DNA of 64,000 bases from CAWUEX02 sp038148375 (GTDB lineage Bacteria > Pseudomonadota > Alphaproteobacteria > Rhodospirillales > Rhodospirillaceae), in NCBI GenBank assembly GCA_038148375.1, contig JAYQVH010000015.1, positions 10,412-74,411 on the forward strand, given 5' to 3'. The position numbers and the translations under genes were made by a program. This document shows, piece by piece, positions 37,595-47,118 of this stretch. How positions within the stretch are numbered: the stretch's first letter is position 1; each line of letters begins with the position of its first letter. The notes below the pieces were generated by a model. The model saw only the letters and a list, made by a program, of their open reading frames with translations, did not search any database and was not told the DNA's origin.

Positions 37595-38998
37595 CTACTT
37601 CAGCTTCCGGACATCGGTAATTTTACCCGCGAGCGCAGACGCAGCGACGGATGTTGGACTGGCCAGATGTGTTCGTGTTTTCGGGCCCTGACGATTTTCG
37701 AAGTTGCGATTGGTCGAACTGATAACGCGATCCCTCTCGCCGAAGCTTTCTCCGCCTGCATAGAAGCACATTGAGCAACCGCTTTCCCGCCACTCAAAAC
37801 CGGCATCGACCAAAACCTTGTCTATGCCCTCGGCCTCCGCCGCGAGTTTGACCTGGCTCGACCCTGGCACAACGATGGCTCTAATCCCTTCCGCGACGTG
37901 CCGCCCCTTTACGACCTTGGCGACCTCGCGCAGGTCCGCAAGCCGTGAATTGGTACAGGAGCCAATGAACGCCGCATCGATTGGCACACCCTCTATTGGC
38001 ATACCGGGCTTCAAATCCATGTATTCGAGCGCTTTCTCCCACGACGTCCTGGCATTGGCGTCAGGAGCGTAGGACGGATCTGGGACTGTGCCGTCGATTT
38101 GCATGCCATGGCCGGGGCTCGTACCCCATGTCACTTTTGGAACAATCTCAGCGCAATCAATCGTGACGTCCTTATCATAGACGGCATCGTCGTCCGCTTT
38201 GAGCGAACGCCAATGGCCTACGGCGGTGTCCCAAGTCTTTCCGGTCGGGGCGTACGGCCGTCCGTGTACATATTCGAACGTCGTGTCGTCGGGAGGGATC
38301 ACGCCGGTAAAGGCGGCAAATTCGACGGCCATGTTGCACAAGGTAAAGCGATTTTCCTGCGGAAGCGCACGGATGGCAGACCCAGTAAATTCGACAGCAT
38401 GGCCCACACCGCCGGCGACTGTGTACGTTCCGATCAAATGCAGGATCATATCTTTGGCCGTCACGCCAAATCCAAGTTCTCCGTCGAACACAACCCGCAT
38501 CGACTTCGGCTTGTTGACCGCTAGCGTTTTGGTCGCGAGGGCGTGCTCACCTTCGGTCGAGCCGATACCCCAGGCGAGAGCCCCCAAGGCTCCCAGGGTA
38601 CACGTATGGCTATCTGGGCAAACTTGGGTCAGGCCGGGCAAAGTGATTCCCTGCTCGGCCGAAACGACGTGTACGATACCTTGGCGGTTATCTCCGATAT
38701 CGAACAACGTAATGCCTGCGGCATGTGCCGCCTCACGCGTCGTCGTTATAAAATTTTTGCCAGACGGCATAATGGTCTCGTCGCCGCGGCCAGGCAGCGT
38801 ATCGACGATGTGATCCATCGTGCAAAAGACCTGCTCAGGGTTACGCACGGCGCGGCCCGCCGCTTCCAAGCCCTTAAGGGAAACGGAACCCGTGCGCTCG
38901 TGTAGGAATACGCGGTCGATATAGAGGAGCGTCGCGCCGTCGCCGAGGTCGGCAACGGTGTGGGCATCCCAGAGTTTTTGAATGAGAGTGCGGCCCAT
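37595..38998 (-). CDS. leuC: 3-isopropylmalate dehydratase large subunit (LeuC), divergent
   Basis: An aconitase-superfamily iron-sulfur hydro-lyase of 467 residues. MGRTLIQKLWDAHTV opens the protein; CPDSHTCTLGALGALAWGIG and IGSCTNSR give the first cluster cysteine. The next two are in ESGCSMCFYAGGE. In the standard enzyme this loop reads close to PGCSMCLAMN, and RQGPKTRTHLASP replaces RQGRGGRTHLMSP. All three cysteines are kept, so it should be active, but its substrate could differ (for example another 2-alkylmalate). The start at 38998 gives the usual length; the frame is open to 39064. Confidence 0.9.
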   Translation of the reverse strand: MGRTLIQKLWDAHTVADLGDGATLLYIDRVFLHERTGSVSLKGLEAAGRAVRNPEQVFCTMDHIVDTLPGRGDETIMPSGKNFITTTREAAHAAGITLFDIGDNRQGIVHVVSAEQGITLPGLTQVCPDSHTCTLGALGALAWGIGSTEGEHALATKTLAVNKPKSMRVVFDGELGFGVTAKDMILHLIGTYTVAGGVGHAVEFTGSAIRALPQENRFTLCNMAVEFAAFTGVIPPDDTTFEYVHGRPYAPTGKTWDTAVGHWRSLKADDDAVYDKDVTIDCAEIVPKVTWGTSPGHGMQIDGTVPDPSYAPDANARTSWEKALEYMDLKPGMPIEGVPIDAAFIGSCTNSRLADLREVAKVVKGRHVAEGIRAIVVPGSSQVKLAAEAEGIDKVLVDAGFEWRESGCSMCFYAGGESFGERDRVISSTNRNFENRQGPKTRTHLASPTSVAASALAGKITDVRKLK

Positions 38999-39045
38999 AC
39001 ACCAAGGTCCTGATCTGCGTGAACGTGCTGACGGGGTATAGCGCG

Positions 39046-39630
39046 CTAGCGCGGTTTCAGCCACCCCTCCGGTACCATCCGGGATAGGGTTTTGTCCCGA
39101 TCCGCAAAGTGATGTTTAAGCGCAGCTGCGGCGTGGATAACCGCGATCACCACAAGGCCCACCGCGATGACCAAGTGGATGTCCGCCATCACGAACGACA
39201 GAGGTCGAATATCCCAAAACAGATGCGGCATCGGAACACCGAACGGAGCGACCTCGATTTTGAGCGCGTTAAATCCGATCCATCCTGTCAACGGCAATAC
39301 GATCATCGCGCCATAAAGGTATAGATGGGCCGCATTAGCGGACAAGCGTTCCCACCAAGCCATGTCTGCCGGAAGGTCGGGATGCGGCTGCGCCAGGCGC
39401 CACAATATCCGGACGAACACTAGCGCCAGAACCGCCATACCTGCGGGCATATGCCAATAAGTATAGAACGTAGCCCACGTATCCCCTGAGACGACTTCAA
39501 AATAGCGAAGGAACCCGGTGACGACCTGAACAAAAATAATACCTGCGGTGAGCCAGTGCAGCGCCATGGAGACACCACCCCACCGATCGGAGGAATTCCT
39601 GATAGCCATATTTTTCGTCACCGCCGCCAT
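39046..39630 (-). CDS. Cytochrome b561 family protein
   Basis: A second, shorter b561 cytochrome (194 residues). Histidines lie in MALHWLTAGIIF (helix 1), YWHMPAGMAVLALVFVRILW (helix 2), and DIHLVIAVGLVVIAVIHAAAALKHHF (helix 4), enough for two haems. It would pass electrons in the inner membrane. ATG at 39609 (seven residues in) is an alternative start. It stands just upstream of leuC on the same strand, with no obvious metabolic link. Confidence 0.9.
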   Translation of the reverse strand: MAAVTKNMAIRNSSDRWGGVSMALHWLTAGIIFVQVVTGFLRYFEVVSGDTWATFYTYWHMPAGMAVLALVFVRILWRLAQPHPDLPADMAWWERLSANAAHLYLYGAMIVLPLTGWIGFNALKIEVAPFGVPMPHLFWDIRPLSFVMADIHLVIAVGLVVIAVIHAAAALKHHFADRDKTLSRMVPEGWLKPR

Positions 39631-39715
39631 GTTTCGGTTTCAGCCGATGCTGCCGCATTTCGTGATAGATTGACACATCGACACGGGCAGCCCGCCAGGT
39701 AAAAGGAGAAAAGCT

Positions 39716-40231
39716 GTGGCCAAAGACGAAAGCATGAATCCGGCGCCACTGGATCACGCAAAGGTGCCGACGCGCCCTGCCAAGGCCCCCTACCCGCCGC
39801 CCTATAACGACTGCTTTGACCCGGCCATGGCCTGGAAACCGGTTGGTGCCTTGCTCGGCCTAAAGAATTTCGGCGTCAATATCGTCACGCTCCCGCCGGG
39901 TGCGCGCTCGTCGGAACGCCACTGGCACGCCGCCCAAGACGAGTACGTTTATGTTATCGAAGGAGAAGTCACAGTACGCAGTGAAGCAGGCGAGACCCAA
40001 GCAGGTCCCGGAATGAGCATAGGATTTCGAGCCGGCGTGGCGGACGGCCATGTACTGATTAACCAGTCAGACCGACCTGTGACGTATCTATGCGTAGGTG
40101 ACAGATCGACTCCAGAACACGTCATATACCCCGATGCGGACATGCAATTGATCGCCGATGAACAAGGTGTGCGCTTTGTCCGTAACGACGGCACGCCATA
40201 CCCCGAAGAGCATCAGCCCAAGTTTCGGTAA
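39716..40231 (+). CDS. Cupin domain protein
   Basis: A 171-residue single-domain cupin. Motif 1 with the metal ligands is HWHAAQDEYVYVIEGEVTV (two His and one Glu), and motif 2 is the later GFRAGVADGHVLIN. The N-terminal Pro-rich stretch is probably flexible. The GTG start has AAAAGGAG upstream. It may be a small-molecule isomerase or binding protein, with no substrate clue. It is divergent from the b561 gene and converges with the exporter operon, six bases between stops. Confidence 0.85.
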   Translation: MAKDESMNPAPLDHAKVPTRPAKAPYPPPYNDCFDPAMAWKPVGALLGLKNFGVNIVTLPPGARSSERHWHAAQDEYVYVIEGEVTVRSEAGETQAGPGMSIGFRAGVADGHVLINQSDRPVTYLCVGDRSTPEHVIYPDADMQLIADEQGVRFVRNDGTPYPEEHQPKFR

Positions 40232-40237
40232 CTCGGA

Positions 40238-41443
40238 TCATTCGTGACGCAATGCGTCAATCGGATCGAGGCGGGCAGCCCGACGGGCAGGCATGTAGCC
40301 AAAGACGACCCCGACCATCGCAGAGAACACGAACGCCAGCACCATCATATCCGGTTGCACGATGAAAGGGACGTTGAGGAGCGGCGCAAGCGCCAAAGCG
40401 CCGGTGAGTCCGATCAGAATTCCGACTAACCCGCCGAAACCGGCAAGCATCGCCGCCTCCACAAGAAACTGAAGCAGCACTTCCTTTTCGCGCGCCCCAA
40501 TGGCCATCCGGATGCCGATTTCGCGTGTTCTTTCTGTTACGGACACGAGCATGATGTTCATAATCCCGATACCTCCGACCAAAAGACTGATCGCGGCGAT
40601 AGCGGACAGGAATCCTGTCATGACTGCAGTTGAACTTTGAAAGGCCGTCGACATTTCCTGTACGCCTCGCAAGGAGAACAGGTCCTCCGCTCCCGGTTGA
40701 GCGGGACGGCGCTCCCGCATAATAACTTCGACTTCTTGCTGCGCAGCTTCGACCAGCGTGTCGTCGAGCGCGGCGACGTAAATTTGGTCCACATTCGTAT
40801 TACCGGCGATCCGCCGCTGAAAGTATTTGATAGGCAAGGCGACAACGTCATCCTGATCACCGGAAAACATGACCTGCCCCTTCGGCTCGAGCAGACCGAT
40901 AACCTCACATGTAGCGGTGCCGACCCGCAGGATTGTCCCCATGAATGGGGCTCCCTTATAGAGTTCGGCTTTTATCGTTTCACCGATAATGCAAACGGAC
41001 TTTCCCGCCTGTTCCTCCGCTGGAGAAAACAGGCGGCCGGCGGCGAGCCCCCAGTTACGTACGGTGACAAATTCCCTGTCCGTGCCAACGACCTGAGAGC
41101 GCCGGTTCTCATTGCCGTAAACAACGACCTGACGCTGGATAGACATCGGTGCAACACTTGAGAGCATGCTAGCCTCTCGGCGCAGAGCGATGACATCCTC
41201 CATCTCGAACGGAGGTGCGGATTGCGCCGCGCCCCCCATGCGCCGTTGGCCGGGAAATACCGTCAACATTGTACTGCCGAGCTTCGAGATTTCCGTTTGC
41301 ACCTGGGCCTTGGTGCCTGCCCCAAGTGTTACGACGATGATCACGGCCGCAACACCGATGACAATTCCGAGAGTCGTGAGGATGGAACGCAACACGTTCC
41401 GTCGAATCTCACGCATCGACAAGAGTAATATGTTGCCAATCAT
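40238..41443 (-). CDS. MacB-like ABC transporter permease
   Basis: A 401-residue permease with one N-terminal helix, a large periplasmic domain (about 45-270; it contains VFPGQRRMGG and IYVAALDDTLVEAAQQEVE) and three C-terminal helices of the FtsX domain (IMLVSVTERTREIGIRMAIGA). The family couples ATP use in the cytoplasm to movements of the periplasmic domain and passes substrates to a MacA-type adaptor. Third gene of the adaptor-ATPase-permease operon. Here ATPase and permease are separate rather than fused as in E. coli MacB. Confidence 0.93.
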   Translation of the reverse strand: MIGNILLLSMREIRRNVLRSILTTLGIVIGVAAVIIVVTLGAGTKAQVQTEISKLGSTMLTVFPGQRRMGGAAQSAPPFEMEDVIALRREASMLSSVAPMSIQRQVVVYGNENRRSQVVGTDREFVTVRNWGLAAGRLFSPAEEQAGKSVCIIGETIKAELYKGAPFMGTILRVGTATCEVIGLLEPKGQVMFSGDQDDVVALPIKYFQRRIAGNTNVDQIYVAALDDTLVEAAQQEVEVIMRERRPAQPGAEDLFSLRGVQEMSTAFQSSTAVMTGFLSAIAAISLLVGGIGIMNIMLVSVTERTREIGIRMAIGAREKEVLLQFLVEAAMLAGFGGLVGILIGLTGALALAPLLNVPFIVQPDMMVLAFVFSAMVGVVFGYMPARRAARLDPIDALRHE

Positions 41444-41452
41444 CTCACGCTC

Positions 41453-42181
41453 CTAGGCCGCTTCGGCCCGCCACTCATGCACGATGTGTCCATCGCGGAA
41501 TTCGAGCCGGCGGCGCGCAAACGCCGCCATATCCTCTTCATGGGTGACAAGAACGATGGTCAGCCCATTCTCCTGATTGAGGCGCGCCAGAAGTTCCATG
41601 ATTTCCTGACTGCGTGCTGTATCCAAATTTCCGGTCGGCTCATCCGCCAAAAGCAACGAAGGTTTTGTGACCATCGCCCTGGCGATCGCGACGCGCTGCT
41701 GTTGCCCGCCAGACAATTCAGACGCCGTATGATGTTCGCGGTTTTCAAGGCCTACGACGCGAAGCGCTTCCATTGCCATGGCGCGACGCTCGGCCTTGCC
41801 GATCCGCCGATAGATTAATGGAAGCTCCAGATTTTCCAGGGCAGTCGTGCGGGACAACAAGTTAAACCCCTGAAACACGAATCCAAGATAGTGCCGGCGC
41901 AACAGTGCCCGCTGATCGCGGCTCAGGGATTTGACATCTACGCCTTTGAACAAGTACCGGCCCAAGGTAGGCGTATCCAGGCATCCGAGTATATTCATGG
42001 TTGTCGATTTACCGGACCCGCTGCTGCCCATAACGGCAACGAATTCACCGGCATGAATTTCAAAACTAACGCCGTCCAGCGCAGGAACGGCCGTCTCCCC
42101 TTCGCCATATATTTTTGAAACGTTATCGAATGCCACGACCGGACCCTCAAACGGCCGCGCAGAGAGGGCATCGGTCGGCAT
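41453..42181 (-). CDS. MacB-like ABC transporter ATP-binding protein
   Basis: A 242-residue ATPase with Walker A GSSGSGKST, signature LSGGQQQR, Walker B LLLADEPTGNLD and the switch histidine in LVTHEEDMAAF. It pairs with the FtsX-type permease ten bases downstream. The ATG at 42181 overlaps the adaptor stop (TGATG), which is why I prefer it to the longer frame that runs back to 42316 inside the adaptor gene. Confidence 0.94.
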   Translation of the reverse strand: MPTDALSARPFEGPVVAFDNVSKIYGEGETAVPALDGVSFEIHAGEFVAVMGSSGSGKSTTMNILGCLDTPTLGRYLFKGVDVKSLSRDQRALLRRHYLGFVFQGFNLLSRTTALENLELPLIYRRIGKAERRAMAMEALRVVGLENREHHTASELSGGQQQRVAIARAMVTKPSLLLADEPTGNLDTARSQEIMELLARLNQENGLTIVLVTHEEDMAAFARRRLEFRDGHIVHEWRAEAA

Positions 42182-43497
42182 CAGCTGGCAACCTGCATGC
42201 CGACAATGACCAGTAGTGTGTCGCTCACACCTTCCCCAATCACTTCGGCCCGTTCGCCATCGAGCAAACCCACTTGCACCTCTATAGGCCGCGGCCGCCC
42301 ATTCTCCATCACCCACACCCGCCCCGGCGCTCCAGGTTGCAAAGGCGTCAGGCGTTCGCTGCGATTACGGTTAAAGCGCGGCATCATCATACCCATTAAT
42401 CCCGGCGCCCCCCTGCGGCTTGACGCTTCCTCCGGCTCGGCGCCATCCGGCGGCAGAGGCGGTGTGAAGCGGAGCGCCGCGTAGGGCACCATCAACGCCC
42501 CTTCGCGTGTCGCCGTTGTAATTGTCGCGGTTGCTGTCATTCCGGGGCGCAGAGAGAGATCGCCGTTGTCGACCGACAACAAGGCCTCGTACGTGACGAC
42601 GCCGTTCTCATTGTTCGGCGCAAAACGAACCGACGTGATTTCAGCAGGAAAGATCCGTCCCGGATAGGCGTCGACCGAGAATGTCGCCTGCTGCCCTGTC
42701 TTCACCTGACCGATATCGGCTTCATCGATATCGATTACCAGTTTCATCGCCGATAGATCTTCCGCCAACGTGAACAAGACCGGCGTCTGGAAAGACGCCG
42801 CGACTGTTTGGCCGGGCTCGACCTGTCTCGTCAGGACGATACCATCGATCGGAGCCGTAATGTTTGTCTTCGCGAGATTTGTTTCGTCCGCGGCTAGATT
42901 TGCTTCCGCGACGGTGACCTGCGCTTCAGCGCTGGCCAACGCCGCTTTCGCGCGGGCATGAGCCGCATTGGCGTTGTCGAGGGATTGCTCAGACACGTTC
43001 CCTTGCTTGTGCAAACTCTCCGCTCTCTTCAAATTGTTTCGCGCTTCGAGTTCGTTTGCGTGCGCTTCCTCGACCTTGGCTTTGGCTGACGCTAATTGCG
43101 CACGCGATTGACGGACGCGCGCCGAGAGTTGGTCCTTATCAAGTGTCGCAAGCACGGCTCCGAGCGTGACCTGGTCGTTGAAGTCCACATGAACAGATTC
43201 GATAAGCCCCGAGATTTCGGCGCCGACATCAACTTGATTGAGGGGCTCGATCGTCCCCGTCGCCGTGACGGTGACAGTAATATCTCCCTTCGTTATCGGT
43301 GCAGTGCGAAAATTAACGTCCTGTGCCCCAGCGCCCGGCCTGAACAGCACGAGGGCGGCAATGAGAAACACAGCACCTCCAGCCAGCGCCCACTTATGTC
43401 GCCTGTAAAATGGTTGAGCCTCTTCATTGAGCCCGAGAGCGGCTGCCATTTCCTGGCTCGGCGTGGCAGGCGCCTGATCTGCTGTTGGTTGGGTCAT
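42181..43497 (-). CDS. MacA/HlyD-type periplasmic adaptor
   Basis: Adaptor protein of about 438 residues with an N-terminal membrane helix (WALAGGAVFLIAALVLF), lipoyl halves (NQVDVGAEISGLIESVHVDF and ITAPIDGIVLTRQVEPG), and a long coiled-coil hairpin. The beta-barrel and membrane-proximal domains follow, with a Pro/Arg-rich insert (PPLPPDGAEPEEASSRRG). It should bridge the MacB-like pump to an outer-membrane channel encoded elsewhere. ATG at 43497 preferred; the frame is open to 43554. Confidence 0.9.
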   Translation of the reverse strand: MTQPTADQAPATPSQEMAAALGLNEEAQPFYRRHKWALAGGAVFLIAALVLFRPGAGAQDVNFRTAPITKGDITVTVTATGTIEPLNQVDVGAEISGLIESVHVDFNDQVTLGAVLATLDKDQLSARVRQSRAQLASAKAKVEEAHANELEARNNLKRAESLHKQGNVSEQSLDNANAAHARAKAALASAEAQVTVAEANLAADETNLAKTNITAPIDGIVLTRQVEPGQTVAASFQTPVLFTLAEDLSAMKLVIDIDEADIGQVKTGQQATFSVDAYPGRIFPAEITSVRFAPNNENGVVTYEALLSVDNGDLSLRPGMTATATITTATREGALMVPYAALRFTPPLPPDGAEPEEASSRRGAPGLMGMMMPRFNRNRSERLTPLQPGAPGRVWVMENGRPRPIEVQVGLLDGERAEVIGEGVSDTLLVIVGMQVAS

Positions 43498-43623
43498 TGC
43501 TGGCCTTGCATGCGGTGATAGCTGGAGCGTCTCCAGGCTGAAGACACCCCGCATATAGACATCATAGGCGCTAAGCGTATCGTTTTTATGTCAACCGTGC
43601 AGCCCGTGTGTAAGAGTCTGTAA

Positions 43624-43661
43624 CAGGCAAAAAAAGAAAGGCCCGGAAAACCGGGCCTTTC
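43624..43661 (-). terminator. Phasin gene terminator
   Basis: An 11-bp perfect stem (gaaaggcccgg at 43636-43646 with ccgggcctttc at 43651-43661) with a four-base loop. On the minus strand it is followed by a run of T (43629-43635 read as A on plus). Confidence 0.93.
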
Positions 43662-43694
43662 GAACTGCCTAATTCAGAGAGGGAGGGGAGAGAG

Positions 43695-44075
43695 TTAGGC
43701 AGCCTTTTTCGTCGTTTTAGCCGCCTTCTTGGCGGCTTCGGTCGCAACGTCAACGGTCGCTTGGACACGCTTTGACAGCGGCGAGGAAACGTCCTTGAAG
43801 ATACCGGTCGAGAGTTCGGTGATCTTCTGGCCTTCGGCCACGGCCTTCTCCCAAGAGTCCTTGGCAATCTTGGTCTGAAGGTCGATTGCTTCGTTCACAG
43901 TCTTGGCGGCAACGATCTTTTTGCCTGCTGAAATTGCGTCTTCGAAGCTGGCGCTCGCGAAGGCTACATATTGCTTTGTCAGCTCTTCAAAGCCTTTGGC
44001 CGCAGCTGTGCTGCTGGCGACAAGAGCGTCGAAGTTGTTCTGATTGAAGGCAACAATGTCATCATAATTTTTCAT
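43695..44075 (-). CDS. Phasin (polyhydroxyalkanoate granule-associated protein)
   Basis: A 126-residue helical protein of the phasin family: NYDDIVAFNQNNFDALVASS, then KQYVAFASASFEDAI and a Lys/Ala-rich tail (AAKKAAKTTKKAA). Phasins coat polyhydroxybutyrate granules and control their size. It has its own strong terminator and an upstream region full of TTGC/GCAA palindromes that look like phasin-regulator (PhaR-type) sites. This implies the organism stores polyhydroxyalkanoate, although no pha synthesis genes are in the window. Confidence 0.93.
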   Translation of the reverse strand: MKNYDDIVAFNQNNFDALVASSTAAAKGFEELTKQYVAFASASFEDAISAGKKIVAAKTVNEAIDLQTKIAKDSWEKAVAEGQKITELSTGIFKDVSSPLSKRVQATVDVATEAAKKAAKTTKKAA

Positions 44076-44160
44076 GTCAGTCGTCCTTTGGTCTGTAGCT
44101 ACGGCTTGAGCCGTTTGGATACCGTTTTGCGTCTCAAGACGGCATACCGGAAACTTGTGA

Positions 44161-44265
44161 TGCAGCGCACAATATAATTTGCTGCAATGCGAAGAAGATA
44201 AGGAATGAGCGGGGAGAGGTCAAGTATTATTTTGCACCGCAGCAAATTATTATTTTGCGGCGCAA
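44161..44265. promoter_or_regulatory. TTGC/GCAA palindromes upstream of the phasin gene (possible PhaR sites)
   Basis: The 220-base gap between phasin and alaS is A+T rich and carries several related motifs. They are tgcagcgca at 44161-44169, tttgctgcaatgc at 44179-44190, ttgcaccgcagcaaa at 44232-44246, and the perfect palindrome ttgcggcgcaa at 44255-44265. PhaR repressors of phasin genes bind TGC-rich inverted sites, so these are good operator candidates. Inferred from sequence and position. Confidence 0.5.
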
Positions 44266-44295
44266 TATAAAAATAACTTATTGTTTTTTATAGGT

Positions 44296-46962
44296 TTAGC
44301 TGGCGCTTTTCGTCAATTCCTGCTCAATTGCGGCTAGAGAAGCCTGGGCATTTGCACCATCCGGACCGCCGGCCTGAGCCATATCTGGCCGTCCCCCGCC
44401 ACCCTTGCCGCCCACGGCGGCGGAGCCTGCGCGGACCAGCTGCACCGCATCGAATTTTCCGGTCAGGGCATCGGCGACGCTGACAACAAGAGAGGCCTTC
44501 CCGTCCATCACCGTGACCAGCGCGACAACACCGTCTCCGATGGATTTCTGCAGCTCGTCAGCCATGCCTTTGAGGTCTTTGGCCGGCACCCCGTCCAGCA
44601 CGCGTCCCGAAAAAGGAACACCGGCGACCGTCTTCGCGTCAGGGCCTGCGGAACTGCCGCCTCCACCACCGGTCACCAGTTTCTTACGCAGGTCGGCAAC
44701 CTCGCGTTCTAGCTTCTTGCGCTCGTCCAATAACGCCGCGATCCGCTCAGGGATGGCCTGCGGTGCCACACGTAACGTCTGTGCCGCCTGACCGACAAGT
44801 TCTTGCTGACCGCTCACCCAGTGTTCAGCGGCGATACCGGTTAACCCCTCGATCCGGCGGACCCCCGCTCCGACGGCAGACACCTCAACGATCTTGAAAA
44901 GGCCGATATCGCCTGTGCGAGCCACATGGGTGCCACCACATAATTCTACGGAATACTGGTGTCGGCCGCCGTCAGCTACTGTGCCCATTGAAACGACGCG
45001 GACTTCTTCGCCGTATTTTTCCCCGAACAAGGCCATCGCCCCGGCCTCTATGGCACTTTCCGGATCCATCAGTTTCGTGCTCACCGCCTGGTTGGCCCGA
45101 ATCTGCGTGTTGACGATCTCTTCGACAGCCGCGATGTCTTCGCGGGTCATTGGCTTGGGATGGCTGATATCGAAGCGCAGACGGTCCGGCGCAACCAAAG
45201 ATCCTTTCTGCGTGACATGATCGCCAAGAACCTTGCGCAAAGCAGCGTGCAGCAGGTGAGTGGCGGAATGATGTCCGCGCACGGCTGTGCGGCGCGCTGC
45301 ATCGACGTAAAAAGTCGCCTCGTCGCCGGCCTTGACCGTACCAGAGGACACTTCGCCGATATGAACATGGAGTGACTCGAGCTTCTTCTGAGTATCTGTG
45401 ATCGTAATGGTCGCGCCGCCGGCGGTGGTGATTGTCCCTATGTCGCCAACTTGGCCACCAGATTCGCCGTAAAATGGGGTTTGATTCGCCAAGACGGCGA
45501 CCTGTGCCCCCGTTCCGGCGTCTTGCACCGGCGCACCGTCCACAACCAGCGCTACAATCTTGCCCTGAGCCGATTCCGTCGCATAGCCGAGAAAATCCGA
45601 CGCGCCGACCTCATCGCGCAAATCAAACCAAACCTTGTCTGTCGCAGCCTCTCCAGAACCAGCCCAGGCTTTACGCGCCTCCGCCCTCTGGCGCTCCATC
45701 GCCGTTGCAAATCCGTCAGTGTCGACATCGATACCACGCGGCCGCAGGGCATCTTGTGTCAGGTCCAGAGGGAAGCCGTAGGTATCGTAAAGCTTGAACG
45801 CGACGTCTCCAGGTAGAGTGGCGCCGGACGACATTGAACGGGTTTCCTCGTCTATTAGCTTCAACCCCCGATCAAGCATGGACTTGAATCTCGTTTCTTC
45901 AAGTAACAGTGTCTCCGACACCAGAGCCTGGGCGCGCTCCAATTCGGGGTACTGCGCACCCATTTGACCTGTGAGGGCCGGGACGAGGCGGTGAAGGAGA
46001 GGGTCTTTACATCCCATAAGGTGCGCATGGCGCATAGCCCTGCGCATAATCCGCCGCAGTACGTAGCCTCTGCCCTCATTTGACGGCAAGACTCCGTCGG
46101 CAATTAGAAAACCGGATGCCCTCAAATGATCAGCAATGACACGGTGAGAAACGCTATGGTCTCCGTCCGGCTCGGTCCCTGCCGCTGCCGCAGCCGCTTC
46201 GATCAGCGACCGCAATAAGTCGATGGCGTAGTTATCATTGGTACCTTGGAGCACTGCCGCCGTGCGCTCCAGTCCCATCCCGGTATCCACGCTCGGTTTA
46301 GGCAGGTCCACGCGCTGCTCAGGTGTTACCTGATCAAACTGCATGAAAACCAGATTCCAGATTTCGACGAAGCGATCTCCGTCTTCATCAGGTGACCCGG
46401 GTGGGCCACCTGGAATGTGATCGCCGTGGTCATAGAAAATTTCCGTACACGGTCCGCATGGGCCGGTATCGCCCATCGCCCAAAAATTGTCCGATGTCGG
46501 AATACGAATAATCTTTGAATCCGGCAAGCCAGCGATCTTTGACCACAAGCCTGCCGCTTCCTCGTCGGTGGAATGAACGGTGACGAGCAGACGCTCAACC
46601 GGCAAGCCGAATTCACCGGTCACGAGATCCCATGCGAGTTTGATGGCCTCTTCCTTGAAATAATCACCAAAAGAAAAGTTACCAAGCATCTCAAAAAAGG
46701 TGTGATGCCGAACGGTGTAGCCGACGTTATCGAGGTCGTTATGCTTACCCCCAGCGCGCACACATTTCTGAGAGGTTGTGGCACGGTTGTAAGGCCGTGA
46801 TTCATTGCCAGTGAAAACGTCCTTGAATTGGACCATCCCGGCGTTGGTAAACATCAACGTGGGATCGTTACGCGGCACCAGCGGACTTGACGCAACGATT
46901 TCGTGGCCGTTGCGCGCAAAAAAGTCCAGGAAAGTCCTGCGTATATCGTTGGTCGAACTCAT
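44296..46962 (-). CDS. alaS: Alanyl-tRNA synthetase
   Basis: Charges tRNA-Ala in the cytoplasm. The start MSSTNDIRRTFLDFFARNGH at 46962 gives 888 residues, near the usual length. Class II catalytic motifs are in the N-terminal part (LMFTNAGMVQFKDVF; TSQKCVRAGGKHNDLDNVG). The editing domain has the zinc-binding HHSATHLLHA and CGGTHVARTGDIG. The C-Ala domain carries a glycine-rich GGKGGGGRPDMAQAGG. The frame is open to 47064, but that part does not look like alanyl-tRNA synthetase. Confidence 0.97.
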   Translation of the reverse strand: MSSTNDIRRTFLDFFARNGHEIVASSPLVPRNDPTLMFTNAGMVQFKDVFTGNESRPYNRATTSQKCVRAGGKHNDLDNVGYTVRHHTFFEMLGNFSFGDYFKEEAIKLAWDLVTGEFGLPVERLLVTVHSTDEEAAGLWSKIAGLPDSKIIRIPTSDNFWAMGDTGPCGPCTEIFYDHGDHIPGGPPGSPDEDGDRFVEIWNLVFMQFDQVTPEQRVDLPKPSVDTGMGLERTAAVLQGTNDNYAIDLLRSLIEAAAAAAGTEPDGDHSVSHRVIADHLRASGFLIADGVLPSNEGRGYVLRRIMRRAMRHAHLMGCKDPLLHRLVPALTGQMGAQYPELERAQALVSETLLLEETRFKSMLDRGLKLIDEETRSMSSGATLPGDVAFKLYDTYGFPLDLTQDALRPRGIDVDTDGFATAMERQRAEARKAWAGSGEAATDKVWFDLRDEVGASDFLGYATESAQGKIVALVVDGAPVQDAGTGAQVAVLANQTPFYGESGGQVGDIGTITTAGGATITITDTQKKLESLHVHIGEVSSGTVKAGDEATFYVDAARRTAVRGHHSATHLLHAALRKVLGDHVTQKGSLVAPDRLRFDISHPKPMTREDIAAVEEIVNTQIRANQAVSTKLMDPESAIEAGAMALFGEKYGEEVRVVSMGTVADGGRHQYSVELCGGTHVARTGDIGLFKIVEVSAVGAGVRRIEGLTGIAAEHWVSGQQELVGQAAQTLRVAPQAIPERIAALLDERKKLEREVADLRKKLVTGGGGGSSAGPDAKTVAGVPFSGRVLDGVPAKDLKGMADELQKSIGDGVVALVTVMDGKASLVVSVADALTGKFDAVQLVRAGSAAVGGKGGGGRPDMAQAGGPDGANAQASLAAIEQELTKSAS

Positions 46963-47118
46963 AAGATAATGCGCGATCTCAAAAAAGGGTTTGGGGCAGC
47001 GGCACCGGTCAATTTGATATACGAAATCGGGATTGAATTCTAAAGATGCGTCATCCCGCAGCATGCATAGAGTGGCCGGTTTTTAGCCGCTTGCCAGGAC
47101 CCTGTCCAGGAGACGGGC

